Source: Kappaphycus alvarezii (Eukaryota; Rhodophyta; Florideophyceae; Gigartinales; Solieriaceae). Taken from it: a stretch of DNA of 64,000 bases. Position numbers and translations under genes: made by a program. The notes beneath the pieces were generated by a model. The model was not told where the DNA came from. It made no database searches and saw only the letters and a program-made list of their open reading frames with translations. The DNA is taken from positions 88,189 to 152,188 of the forward strand of contig NADL03000561.1 in NCBI GenBank assembly GCA_002205965.3, written 5' to 3'. How positions within the stretch are numbered: the stretch's first letter is position 1; each line of letters opens with the position of its first letter. Positions 1 to 11,660 of this stretch are shown here, one piece after another.

Positions 1-1832
1 CAATGTTAAATTCATTACTGTAGAAAGCTGAAGGGTTCAGAAATTTATACTAGAATCTAGATGGAAGGCCAGCCAGCGGAAAAGTCAAGTTAAAGGTTCC
101 TGTCATCGCCCAGTATCGCTGCAAACGAATGCATCGAACATTCGAAAACGCTTCCATTGCGCAACTGGCCACAATAATTGCGAGATCTGTGACAAAAGAG
201 TACGCCTCTGGGTGCACACGCCTAGCCTTGGAGATGAGGACAGGAACTAACCTGTTTTTACAAGGCAAATCCACAAGAAAAACTCGTTATTTCCGTTGCG
301 CTTCCACCCTGGCCGCGTTGAGAATAGTCAATATGTTGAACCTTTTATTACTGTACTGCAATTAATGCCCAATGCTGTACTCCAGATGGCTCGTTCTTAG
401 CTACAGTGACCCGTTGATTGAACTTTGATAAATCCGATAAATTACGCACGCTGCTACTCGGCCGGGTCCCGCTACTTATTTTGCTTTTGAGTACACAGGA
501 AAACCAAAACTGCAGAATGTGTATCACCTAGAGATAACAGGCAAAGGTATGTTAGGTTTTGACGGCCTGTGAAGTAGAGTAGATTCCACAGCTTTGGCTT
601 TTATACCAAAAATAATGAGAAGGGGTGACGAACTGTGCTTTGGTAGAATGATTGGAAAATTATGGTTGAATATATTGAGTGGACCTCGACGTGGCTGTGA
701 TCCATAACTGGAAGCAATTCACGATGTCACGTCCGCACCTCGGTTGCATTTGCATCGGCTGCGCTGTAAAGCACTCAAGACAAGTCCACGTTGGCAGCTT
801 ACCGTTGCTCAAGGACTTGATGTGCGATCAGAACCCTTCAAAAAGGGCTATATAACCAACAACTTGGAAAACTTAGCCACAACTTCTGGTCCCTCAAGTC
901 GTCGCTTGTTCTCCCGCCCCCGCCCTCCATGCACCCGTCATGGCCCAATCACAAGCCTTCATTTGTTCTTGATTTATGTTATGATTCTTTATTTATTATG
1001 GATATTTTGATGATTCAAGTGTCACGCAGACTCAGCAACTGGTGGAAGTATTGATTTGGTTCTGGTCAGAGGATCAACGAGCATATCGGTCACGGGCGTA
1101 TTACCGCGCTACTCTCCTTACAACACTTGCGACGCGAACAAAACGACAAATCTAAACAGTTTACCCAATCGTACGAATGACGGAACGAATGGAACCAGAC
1201 AAAAATTTCCGCGTCTAGGGAGACACGCCGATGACCTCATCCAATTCCACCATTCCGTTTTTCTCGTTCCATTATCCTCGGTACTTGCAAATGCCCGCCT
1301 TTTCGCTGGAACATCCTCTCCTCTTCGCGTGCCTCCCCAGGCCGGCCATTGCTGGCAGCGTACGTCCATTCAGGACAAGTAAGGTTGGCGCCAAACGGAA
1401 GCTTTCACACTGCAACCCATTGGGGTACCATCCCCGGAAGAAGCGCCCTGCGCCTATAGCCGCTGTACAGAAGTATCCGGAGATTCGAGTATTCAAGCAT
1501 TTTAACCCTGCCATTACCAGTTCTGTGTCGAGCAAACGTCCAACACAAAGGTTCAAATCAGTCCCAACTACTGGAGCAAGTCAGCTGCACAAGTTATCCC
1601 TGATTGATTTAATGCGTCCGTATTTAGTTTTCCCTGTTGCTGTTAGCTATTATTTGCTTTGATAAAGTGTTTATGTTTCTCTATTGCCTAATTCATCAAC
1701 AGACTACGGAAGGGACTAATTGGAAGCGAACAAGTGTGAGGGATACTGTACTGCAGTAGTAAAGAGGAGTTTTCTAGATAGGATAAGGATCATGCAGTAC
1801 TGAGGGAAATATTTACCCATTAATATCTTGAG
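1..1832. other. Left flank without a supported gene
   Basis: I see no recognisable gene here. The longest open frame is 143 codons on the + strand (1231-1662). It begins in a serine/proline-rich stretch and has a basic middle section (KLSHCNPLGYHPRKKRPAP) but matches no family I know. An overlapping frame at 1056-1382 is no better. Short TACTGTAC-type runs occur near 1745-1760. The segment ends where the 5' LTR of the next element starts. Confidence 0.5.
1231..1662 (+). CDS. Unassigned 143-aa open reading frame
   Basis: The frame runs from ATG to TGA with no visible domain, signal peptide or membrane segment. Its basic centre and serine-rich start could be a short nuclear or organellar protein, but composition alone does not separate it from chance. 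Antisense frames of similar length overlap it. It is listed because it is the longest open frame in the first 1.8 kb. No function is proposed. Confidence 0.15.
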   Translation: MTSSNSTIPFFSFHYPRYLQMPAFSLEHPLLFACLPRPAIAGSVRPFRTSKVGAKRKLSHCNPLGYHPRKKRPAPIAAVQKYPEIRVFKHFNPAITSSVSSKRPTQRFKSVPTTGASQLHKLSLIDLMRPYLVFPVAVSYYLL

Positions 1833-2154
1833 TGTGTTGGTTAAAGTTGCTGGAAGGTGATTTTATGTGTTTCCAGTACTCTCTGTGGCGATTTTTAGGG
1901 TAACCTACAGAACATTTTACACTTTTACCTGATAGTTTTTATTTATTTTTTATGGTGCAGTACAGTAGAGTACAGTAGTACGTTACTGTACTGGCAGTTC
2001 GCAGCCACAGACTGCTCGGTTTCCAGTTATATAGATAGCACCCGAGTCGGCTGGGCAGTTAGGAGAGGAGGAGCAAAGTCTAACTATGCCCTCTCCGCTC
2101 CAAAACATAAACTTTTCCACTGTATTATCGATACGATTACTTCCTCTCCCATCA
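1833..2154 (+). repeat. 5' LTR of the decayed Ty3 element
   Basis: It aligns end to end with 6511-6824: shared runs include the TACTGTACTGGCA segment, the CTCCAAAACATAAA segment and the start (GTTGCT-GAAGGTGATTTT-type sequence). It begins TGTTGG and ends CCATCA, followed by TGGTACTCTTG, a plausible primer-binding site. Boundaries are inferred from the alignment by eye and could be off by a few bases. Confidence 0.7.
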
Positions 2155-2302
2155 TGGTACTCTTGTGAATGTGGTCAGATGGAAAAGGCAGTGGAAAATT
2201 TTGTGTTTTGGAGCGAGGAGGGCTTGGTAAGGTGACGCCCCTTGCTCCAGACCATATACTTTTCCACTGTATTTTCCATCCAGCCACCTCCCACTCCCAT
2301 CA
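2155..2302. repeat. Inverted and re-duplicated LTR tail
   Basis: Directly after the 5' LTR, 2189-2213 is the reverse complement of the LTR segment around 2097-2121 (CTCCAAAACATAAACTTTTCCACTG). Another direct copy of the LTR tail follows at about 2249-2302, again ending CCATCA before TGGTATTCTTG. The gag ATG overlaps that second LTR/primer-site junction. This looks like template switching during reverse transcription. Confidence 0.6.
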
Positions 2303-3240
2303 TGGTATTCTTGCTCAGGGCCGATACTCCCAGTGCCAGCGCGGTCGTGTTCGACGGCACCAGCGACGTGCAAAAAGTCTTCTTTTTATTTGAAAATGTC
2401 GCGATGGGGTCCAAACCTGACTAGGAGAAAGCTCTTACTCTCCTCGCACAGCTGAAAGGCGCAGCGTTCTACTACGATATGTTCGCATTGAATTTTGCAC
2501 TCGTCCCTGAAGTGAAAAATATGCCAAAGTCTAGCAAAAGTTTCTCGAGAACTTTGCGAAGGGCGAGGACCCAGAGGACGTCATTCGCCAAGCTCTAGAA
2601 GTTGAGCTTAATCTAGAAGACATTCTTGGTTCCTTTATGGAAATTGAAAGCTTCTATGAGAAGAAGTGGTTAGACAATATCGCTGGTTTCTGACTCTTTC
2701 GCACTGCTGCCTTTCGATACAAGGAATTGCAGCGGTTTTTTAGCGTTCCGGGGACCCGAAGATTATCCGGGAATCTTTGGGGCGCTGAAAGACTTTCACT
2801 CTAATCTTGAAGCGTTAGCTGGTCCTTCGAGCCCTACCGCTGAAGTGCCGCCGGCAAGGCTACTGATTCGTCTGGATTCGAGGTCGAGATACATCGAAGA
2901 CAAGGTAGACTCTGTAGTAGAACACCTCTCAAAATTGACTCTTCTCCTCAAGAAGAATAACGGAAATGATGGGGCTGGACCATTTTCAGCCCCAAGCAAG
3001 AATATTAAGATCCCTCAATGCTCTTACTGAAACGAGCTTGGCCATGACACAATGAGTTGCGAGAAGAACCCATATCGTTATACCCGCTGTTCATTTTGTG
3101 GAAAGATGGGTCACCCAGATGCTACGTGCTGGTCTTCCGGTGGAAGAAGGCCGGCGATTCGCGAAGAAACCTTCGTCGAGAAAAAGAAGACAGGGAATAG
3201 GGTGGCCCGGTGAATGTCCTGCGAAAAGACTCGTCAGAAA
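2302..3240 (+). pseudogene. Ty3 gag remnant with CCHC zinc knuckle
   Basis: An open frame from ATG 2302 reads into a gag-like start (VVFDGTSDVQKVFFLFENVA) and stops at 2424. Gag-like sequence continues in other frames, for example 2845-3030. At 3088-3129 a complete nucleic-acid-binding knuckle is encoded, CSFCGKMGHPDATC, fitting C-x2-C-x4-H-x4-C. Such a knuckle sits at the C-terminal end of Gag and binds genomic RNA. Several in-frame stops make it non-functional. The assignment rests on the knuckle and on position between LTR and RNase H. Confidence 0.6.
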
Positions 3241-3839
3241 CCGACTCGTAACAATATGAAGGAGTCAATATCGTGAAAAGAAATGCCGGCAGAGAAGCAC
3301 TACCCAATATCCAAGTCAGGACAACCATGGAGTCATTCCGAACTCTCGTAACTGGACCCCACGCTTGCGTTATTTAGTCGGACCCATCCCTACTGCCGGA
3401 AGAATTTCGAATCCATAACCTCAAGAAGAAGGCGAATAAATCGAACCACGGGAAGAAGAATTCAAACAAACTGCAGGAATACTTCGGCAAATTCGACTTT
3501 TTTCGAGCTTGCGAACGCAAATTGGGGTTTGAAATTCGGTCAGATTTTTCGTGGAGAGGCGGAAGGAGGTACCAAAGTCATGCGCCGTTTGTTGGCAAAA
3601 CAGTCTATTTCACAGTCGTTTCGAATTCAGGTCCTCTTTTATTACAATTTTTTCAACTTAAACTTTGTGGTACCGCGTTCTGGGCTGTACTAGACGCCGA
3701 AGCCGTACCGGACGTCATTTAAGATGGCTTGTATCGATTTTTTTACCTCTCGCCGCACTAGATGTCCAAAAGGATCACTGTTGCGAATGGTGAACACTCT
3801 TCGTGTGTAGGCTCGCTGGTCAAGGTCCCGACGACCTTC

Positions 3840-4470
3840 GGAGACCTAGGAGGGAAATTGGACTTCGTCGTCACCTATAAATCTCCTTTCGAATCATAAT
3901 GGGCCTCCCCACGCTCACAGCTATGCGTGCAAATATGGATTTATCTGCTGCCCTTCACGCAGCATTTTCGGGTTACAAAAAGTTCGAATGGACTGAAGAG
4001 ATAACTGTCGCCTTCGAAACTCTAAAAGAGAACAGTGCGAGCATTCCCGGACTTCGAGACCCCCTTCATCGTAGAAACCGACGCTTTTAATTTTGCTGTT
4101 GGGGCAGTTATGGCCAAAAAGTAGGAAGATGGCAAGATTAATGCCGTGCAGTACGCAAGCCGGACGATGAACTCAGCAGAGCGTAAATATCCCGACTTCG
4201 AGAGGGAGGCACTTTCCTACATTTTCGCTTTAAGGAAATTTAGGGTATATCTGTTATCGAAGTAATCCTTCAAGCTCATTACCGACCATCAAGCTCTTCT
4301 TTAAGCCTTCTAAAAAACGAAATTCACAGAAGGCTGGCGCGCTGGATGGACTTCCTTGCATAGTATGAATTCGAGGTAGAGTACTGGCAAGGTGTGGGCA
4401 ACAGAGCAGCTGACTACCTCTCTCGTACAGTACCTGCCGGCTCGTCTCCTGGCTCTGAACCTGATGAAGG
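3840..4470 (+). pseudogene. Ty3 RT-connection and RNase H remnant
   Basis: Across frames this stretch encodes the connection between reverse transcriptase and RNase H (ALHAAFSGYKKFEWTEEI, 3939-3995). The RNase H core follows: VETDAFNFAVGAVMAKK, then YASRTMNSAERKYPDFEREA and FKLITDHQALL. The first Asp of the RNase H site (ETDA) and the conserved Glu in EREA are visible. Stops at about 4088, 4122 and 4263 and frame changes break it. It would have removed RNA from the RNA/DNA hybrid in an intact element. Confidence 0.7.
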
Positions 4471-4870
4471 ATAATCATTTGCGTGGCTGGATTCTGCCAC
4501 TACCGAATAGAATCCCACATTCTAACCTTTCCTTCTCGACGTCGCACTTAATTTGCGAGGTTTGAATATCTGAGTTGATGATGGGAAAAGGCGTCGTTCG
4601 GTCAAGCGTATGGCAAAAAACTTCATGATGTGGGAAGAAAAGCTTCTTAGACGCACCAGAAACGGGCTAAATTCTGCACCGCTAATGAAAAACAGCGCTG
4701 CGATATTGAAGACCTCTCATGACAATGTTAGACACTGGGACAAGGAGAAGACAAAGAAATTTTTCCTTGACCGTTATTGGTAGCAGCAGATTCACCGAGG
4801 CATTCAAAACTACGTGAGAAGTTGCTGAGGGTGCGGGAAGACGAGGCCTCTTCGGCCGTACTGCACGACT

Positions 4871-5773
4871 TTGAATGTCCTATTGACTAACATCTTCGAA
4901 ACTTATTCGATCGACTTCGTGGGACCTCTGCCGACGTCAAACGAAGGGAAGAATTATCTGCTCATCCCCGTCGAGCGTTTGACAGGGCGGCCAATCACAG
5001 TGGCCACCACAGAATCATCGGCCACAACTGTCGCCAAGTTCATGGAGAGCGAAGTTACGCACCCCTTTGGTCCCCGAATATTATTATCCTCGACAACGCT
5101 GGGTGCTTCAACGTTACCGCCCTTGCGGATTTCATGAAGAAAAATGGGATTTCATGAAGGACATGGAATTAAGTGGACCATTGTTCTCGCGTATGCTCCA
5201 TGTTTACTGGAAGATCCAAAAGTATTGTACGAACCATCGAAACAGCAGTGAAGAAGATGATCGCTAGCCAAAGGATAGATCGGGAAGAGTGTTTGCCCCG
5301 TGTCTTGTATGGATACTGCCGCCGTCGCCTTTGCGCAGGAGCTTCGCCGTTCGAACTTATGTTCGGAGTGGTTTCGCGCAAGATTCTATCAGACCACATC
5401 GCGTTAATAGAAAATTCTTCTAATACAAATCGCAAGTTGGAACTTCTGGCCTCCTGCGCCCTTCGAGTTCAGCTTCGAGATGAAAAGATGCGTAGAATTG
5501 GTGATTCGACCTCTACAGAGCCTCGTATGTTCACCTGGGGGATTGAGTTCTAGTGGAGCATAGTCAGGCGTTAACATCTGCCGCTAAGTGGTCTTCCCTC
5601 CGGCCTCGCTGTTACGGGCCTTGCCGCGTTTGGAAAGTTGCACATCCCCAATACTGGCTTATATCATAAGGGGTCGCCATTGCCGCCGCCCCATCCATGC
5701 GAAGAGATTAGTTCCTTTCGTATTGCGCCCGAGCCACCTGAAGACCTCGGATCGCTTCACTAGGCCACGATAG
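4871..5773 (+). pseudogene. Ty3 integrase remnant
   Basis: At 4871-5137 the catalytic core is recognisable: FETYSIDFVGPLPTSNEGKN carries the first catalytic Asp, and ERLTGRPITVATTESSATTV follows. A second piece at 5173-5553 has the region after the catalytic Glu (RTIETAVKKMIASQRI, then GASPFELMFGVVSRKIL). The piece carrying the second Asp and the Glu is scrambled around 5070-5170. An upstream zinc-binding HHCC domain is only hinted at near 4720-4870. The part after 5560 is unreadable. Confidence 0.65.
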
Positions 5774-6510
5774 TTATCGTTTTATCTCTTGTATTAGTGC
5801 TTCCCTATGCGTCCTTGTTTTGATGATTAGTAGACACCCACATGGAATCTGAACTTGCCTCTTCGTGCGAGTAAGCCCGACCTGAGACTCTTCTTCACAC
5901 GCGGAAACACGTATCTTCTGCCCTTGTGCTCACTCTCGGACCATTATGCCATTATTTCCGAGTGCTCACGGCATTATCTCGATCTTCTAGCACCTCCGAT
6001 TTACGACAGATGATTCACTAACTACTTTTTGTGGACGAAGAACGCAGTGCTTCATTTCACTCTACATATACGTAACTGCATTCAAGGTTCCCACGCTCTG
6101 TTCTACACCCACTTGATCTTTGCTTCGATCTGCCTTACGCCTCTCACTAGCCGCAATTTGTTTGGTATCGCCGTGATACCGGTCCACGGGAGGATTTCCA
6201 GATGACAATACCAACGTATTACTTCGCTTCTACGCCCTCAGCGGATAGGCCAGTCCTGAGGGATTTGTATGAACTGAATCAACGCGAAGCGTCGAGAAAA
6301 AGGCGGTGCGCGGGAGAAGATAGACTCTTATGTGATGAGCATGGCTTGTTAGATGGCTGATTTGGTCGAGAAGATGCTGTGAAGGGCCGGGAAAGAAAAC
6401 GAAGTGAGTTTGCTGCGGTTGGGGAGGGGGTTTGCAAGGGTTGGCCGACTTCTGTCCTGAGTTGATCGAGCTGTATACTGCATCTGGGTTGCAGTTTGAG
6501 GACCGGGTCG

Positions 6511-6824
6511 TATTGGTGGCAGTTGCTAAAAGGTGATTTTTGTGTGTTTCTAGTTCTGTCTATGACGATTTTTTATGGTGATCTATTGAACGTTTTACTA
6601 TTTTACTTGATAATTACTAACTTTTTTTTGGCGTAGTACAGTACAGTAGTACGTTACTGTACTGGCAATTTCAGCTACAGACCGCTTGGGTGTCAGCTAT
6701 ATGGCTAGCACCTGAGCCGGCTTGGCAGTAAGGAGGGGAGGAACGTCATCTAACCTAGCCCTCTTCGCTCCAAAACATAAATGTTTCCCCTGTCTTCTCT
6801 ATCCGCCACCTTACTCCATCACCA
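6511..6824 (+). repeat. 3' LTR of the decayed Ty3 element
   Basis: It matches 1833-2154 with many substitutions and small indels. It starts TATTGG where the 5' copy has TGTTGG, so the canonical TG end has mutated, and it ends near CCATCACCA. The right boundary is approximate. Confidence 0.65.
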
Positions 6825-9800
6825 GAGTGTACACAGACTTTCCGACTATTCAGTTAAAAGTTAACTGGATGGACCACATCGGTCACGTGAAGTGAGGCGC
6901 GCGATATGATGGGCATAGACACCGACAGCAAATAAAGTTTTACCCTACCGACAACCAAAAAGTGCAAATGATACGCTGGTAGATGCCTGCGCAATTCTTA
7001 GCGCCCGAAGTTTGGCATTTTCTGACTACACGTGGTACAAACCCTTCGATCAATAATGCGGTCTCCGGAGAAGGGGCACCGAGGGACTTGAAAACCGGAA
7101 GCTGGAATCTGAAACCTGGGTCGTAGGAGGGCAGGGAGGGAGGAACAAGGCGCCTTGACAGCTTTTATTGTAGGTCTTGGACCTTGCGTTGGTGATTGAG
7201 GGCGGCAGTACCACCTTCGACTTGCGTCGCTTTGGTGATTGACGTCTGCTTGAATCGGTACGTAACGGCGACATCGCATGAGATGGGTTGGTCTGGTAAG
7301 CCAGCTTAAGTGTCACAGGGGGTGCCCAAGGAGAATATCAGCGGGTCTGTATTCCGTAATGGGGAGGAGAATCTAACCTTCAAACTTGTAATTAAGGCCG
7401 GCAGCGCGGAAGACGTGCCACGCGAACATGTTGCGAACGGAGTTGTGGCAATGAATGCGTACAAATTCTGAGACGCAGCGGTCGGCAGCATGGTCACCAT
7501 GGACATCCACATCTTGCATTACGAGAACTATTCAGAAGGGAGGCCTGAAAGGATGTCGCATCACCGATGAATTTAGAATAGTGTAGATAGCTGTGAAGCC
7601 GTCGAATCGACTCGAGGCCATCTGCTACGAATAACGCTCACCGAACTTCTGGTCTTGAGATTATCTCAAGACAATTTGTGAGGTGCAAAGTTTGAATCTT
7701 GAAACGTAGTCCTAGCCTCAACAGGAAGCGGAAAAGTATAGTTCTTTGGAATTGCAGTCAAGGAGACGAAATGAATTTTGGTTTGTGACTGAGAGAACGA
7801 GTCCAAAGTTAGAGATGTTGCAGTCAGGGGAATATTCGACTGCATCCATATGTGCCATGAATATCTTTGCGGCCGTCGGAGGGCATTACGCAATAACTTT
7901 GAAGATGAAATTGGAGTCTGAGCGCATACTTGACGTTAAAATGCAGCGCAAACGTGACTGGAAATTTTTTTATCGATTTGGTTCTTTAATTTTTGAAAAG
8001 TGCAGTTCGGCCATCACCTGTTACAAGCAAAGACGTGTTCATGAAAATGTTTAATGTCACTCGTGTGCCTAAATTACTGGCTCAAACCTTGTCAGCAGGC
8101 ATGATGCATTGGACATCCTTGCTATTGCTGCACAACTCTGGGTTAAAACCACTCAAACCGTACCGTATATCTCTATTGCCCTAACAGACAGGTTCTGCGC
8201 CACATCAGTTGGCACTTCGTAGGTGTCTACAGGTTAAAAATTGAATTGTTATATAAAGGCAAAAAGTTCAGCCGGGGGGGCGGAACGGACATCCGCGATG
8301 GAATTTTTGCTATAATTTTATTTCATCTGGCACTTTTCGAGGGAGAATTATGCAGTATTATAATTTGAGGCTGAAATTTGTGATTTTCGTCATTTATGAG
8401 AGCAAAATAGGAATAAGTGATACGGAGGGATTTCATATCCAGGAAGGCGTATAAAGGATATGTAGTCGAGTTTTAAGAATTTACGGGAACAAATTTTACT
8501 CTAAATTAAGATTTCAGTTGTAAAAATGGTTTTTGGTATTTAAAGCTGCTTACGAAACTGCTAGAGAAATATCTGGGTGATTGTTTTAGTAAATGATTTC
8601 TTGGCCCAAAATAGCTGTAATGTTCAAACAATTACCTTTGAGAGAGTAGACGATTGTTTGGAGAACTATGATATCGGACGACATAATGTTAGAGACACGA
8701 ACATCAGCCAACGCAATAATGTTGAATTTTGACTCCCTTGAATTATTTTTCTCAAACATTTGTTAGATAAGACTAGGAAAAGCTTAATTTATGCAGAATA
8801 TTTTTTTCAATATAAAAATAATTCAAAACTGTAGTTTGTGAGAATTATGTGAGAAATGGAGGTCCATGTATTTCAAAAATGGTGTTCAAAAGCTTGATAT
8901 GTGTATCTATGTTTCCCTTCTGGTTTACTAGCCCATGTAAGAACGCTGCATCATCTATATGACAGAGAATATGGAGTAATTTGTTTCCATTACTCGTACC
9001 GCGCATAACTAGGTTTTCGTATGCGAAAAGGAAAAGGGAAATGTCGACCGAAGTGGATCCATGGAAGGAAACTTTTGACTTCGCAGTGATTTTCATCGTA
9101 TATTCAAACCTTGGATGCGATAAAATTTCATGCTTGTAACTTCTCTTTACTTTCATGAACTGGGCTAAGCGGAACCTCTACCTTTTTCTTTTTCTAGTGT
9201 GGCACAAAACCGCCCTAAAATATATGTACTGTACTGCACTGTGCAACATAGGAGATGCGGCTGGAAGTTTCTTGACACATTTCTCAAAATCTAGAGCTGC
9301 ACAGTACTGTACGCTGCACAGTTAGGTACTGCATCGGGTTCAGTTACCTCTGTATGCCACAGTTACCGAGAGGAGATTCTTGTACTTCTTAAAGACCCGT
9401 AATACTGTATGCTTCTAATAATTACAACTGGTTTGCAATCAATGGTTGCTACAGTTACATTGGCAAAATCACATATTAACGAAGAGTCCTCATTGGTAGA
9501 GAAATTTATCTTCGAAAAATCGAAGATCACACTTCGGAGCTATGTAAAGGCCGTTATCTGCAAAATTTCGCGTACTGCATGCACGTAGGTTACAATATCT
9601 CAATCCGAGAACATGAACAAATCGTAAGCCTTGATGCTAATGCAACGGTCGGCCTCTTTCCCTGGGGCCGTAACTATGGTAGATCTGTTGAAAAAATATG
9701 ATCGCTGTATGCTTCTTAGCGCAGAGGAGATGGCTGAGGCAAGCTGAGCGGGCAATTGAAAAGCTTCCGTCGACTCCATGTAGGTGGTATTCATTTTTTG

Positions 9801-10013
9801 TTCTTTTTTTGTTCGATCCCCTGCTGTGCAAAGCCTGACCATCGACTTCTTATAGTTTATTACACGGCGACCAGGATTCTGGATTGGTGGCGCGTGCGAC
9901 GACCGTCAGACTACGGAAAAGTTTTGTTTCGGTGCTGGTACAGAGATCACAGTGCGACATAACCACTTACTGTACATACCCGGAGAGCGGAGGTTCTCTG
10001 GAATATACGCAAT
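6825..10013. other. Gene-poor region between two transposons
   Basis: No recognisable gene. A minus-strand stretch at about 7000-7512 has moderately long overlapping frames, including a 68-codon frame at 7306-7512 with a hydrophobic start, but no family is recognised. 8200-9200 is AT-rich with short frames only (for example 103 codons on the minus strand at 8845-9156). TACTGTAC-type motifs cluster at 9220-9330. A ~65-bp segment at 6862-6926 resembles 18880-18943. Confidence 0.5.
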
Positions 10014-10049
10014 GGGTGCATTCGGGAAATGCCAGTTCACCAATTCGCC
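10014..10049 (+). repeat. Left terminal inverted repeat of the Harbinger element
   Basis: It starts GGGTGCATTCGGGAAATGCC and ends CCAATTCGCC. Its partner on the right, once the inserted retrotransposon is removed, reads GGGTGCATCCGGGAAATGCC on the minus strand. Confidence 0.8.
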
Positions 10050-10539
10050 AAAAGCCGACCAATGGGAGCCCTTAAAAAGTGGTGAAATTTCGCCAAATAT
10101 GATAAACTGGAGAGACCCCCAGGGGTCCTCCACTTCGCCACATGCCAGATGTGACATAGAACTGTGTTTTGGAGGTGCAAGTAAGTATCAGATATGACAT
10201 CATACGTCATATCGAATACAACCCCAACCGCTATGTATCTAACAAGACGAAAGGGTTGGGCTGCCTTGGAAGTTTCAGCTGCATCCCTCACTGTTTCAAT
10301 AGTTAACTTCCGAATTCGTCTATCCCGAGCGCGACCCCGGCGCCCCAATCGGTCTCGAAGCAGCGCAAAATTCCGCTGAGCCGCACTGCTCCATCCGATT
10401 AGAAGCTGCAGCTCAACACCTTGGAATCCAAGTCTGTTCTGTGGTACAGACGATGACTTTCTGCTTACAACAAACTTTACTCGTACTTCAGTCGAGGATC
10501 AGCTCCTCCCCTCGTTTGAGGCAGAACGACAGCTCATTA

Positions 10540-11369
10540 ACTATGGGATTCCGTCTAGATACGGACCAAAGACAAGAGGAAGACATCCAATTTTACGTTC
10601 TGTTGATTTGCTCGGATTGACTCTTTGGTATCTCAAAGACAAGAGCCCGATTTACAAAATATGCTCTACATTTGGTGTAACCAAAAGCCCCGTTTTTGTG
10701 TGATTGGACTACAGTTTGTAGGTGATGAGGCGTGTGGTTAAGAAACAGAAGGAGTGTGAAATTCGCTGGCCAACTGTACCGGAAATGGGGCTTCCGCAAA
10801 CTTGCTGTGTTCCAACCGGCTTCATATTCCGCTTCTGCAGGGCTTTTTTGAAATAACTGACGGTGGCCAAATGCCGTGCGCTGATTACAATGAACCAACT
10901 TTACAAAACGCCTTTTATGAAGCTATTACGACATCTGTGGAGGTTACGAACTTGTTCGTGTTTAAATTTTTTGGGGAATTAATTCATGCTTTTTTGAACT
11001 ATTCTGGCAGTGGGATTGACAAAAAAACTTGCCTCTGCTTCTGGCTTGTACTACCCTAAACTATCAGATGAGGTGACTCCATCTGGATTTGATATTCTGG
11101 GTGACATGGCATTTGTTAATAACACTAGGGTCAGTAACGGAAAGATAGTGCGCAGCAGAAAGGCGAACGAGACAAGTGGCATTCTTCAGTCATCTTGCCT
11201 AGCCGCTGTGGACTTACTCTTACAAAAAGCAATGCCGAGCGAGCGACAGAGTGAAAAATTGGGAATTCGCTCCATAAAGGCGACATTCACAAGGCTCAAG
11301 GTCCCGCTACCAGCAGACGCAGCAAAGCGCTTACGGATTCTGACCATATGTTGCCATTTGTTAAACTAA
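10540..11369 (+). pseudogene. PIF/Harbinger transposase (DDE_Tnp_4 type), frameshifted
   Basis: The product would cut and rejoin transposon ends with an RNase H-fold DDE nuclease. Recognisable blocks, in order, are an N-terminal part (LKDKSPIYKICSTFGV, about 10633-10680), then ITDGGQMPCADYNEPTLQNA, then TTSVEVTNLFVFKFFGELIH. The last frame (11010-11369) has LASASGLYYPKLSDEVTP, ILGDMAFVNNT and SERQSEKLGIRSIKATF. The order and motifs match DDE_Tnp_4 transposases of filamentous eukaryotes. At least three frame changes and stops (near 10855 and 11000) break it. The first catalytic Asp block appears altered (ITDGG). It ends with RILTICCHLLN just before the convergent Myb-like gene. Confidence 0.75.
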
Positions 11370-11660
11370 AGAACACGATATGTAGGATTGGATAAAATCC
11401 GCACAGTTTACAGCCGGATTCAGCAGAGAGGGTAAAGAAAAGAAAACCAAAGTTGGTTTACTATGAAGCACCCAGCCCTAAGATCCGGATAAACTCTTGA
11501 TCACAACAGCCATTTGTTGCAACAACTCATCCGTTGGACGCAAGCTCTCGGCAACCTCTTCCTTGATAGCACTTTTAATGTCATTTTTTGTCATAGCATT
11601 CGTGGTATTGCCCTCCAGTGCCGAAAAGGCCTGCAAAATCGCACCCATGTGCGATGAAAT

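Larger units (their letters stand above)
1833..6824 (+). mobile_element. Decayed Ty3/gypsy LTR retrotransposon
   Basis: Two related LTRs (about 1833-2154 and 6511-6824) bracket gag, RNase H and integrase remnants in the normal Ty3 order. The LTRs differ at many positions and by indels, and the interior is full of stops and frameshifts, so the insertion is old. Recognisable parts, in order, are a gag start at 2302, a CCHC zinc knuckle at 3088-3129, an RT-connection/RNase H block at about 3930-4450 and integrase core and C-terminal pieces at about 4870-5560. The reverse-transcriptase core expected before 3900 is missing or unreadable. No clear target duplication was found. Confidence 0.8.

Noticed and set aside
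1118-1556. Minus-strand frames opposite 1056-1662
   Set aside because: No recognisable domain and overlap with equally long plus-strand frames; no evidence favours them.
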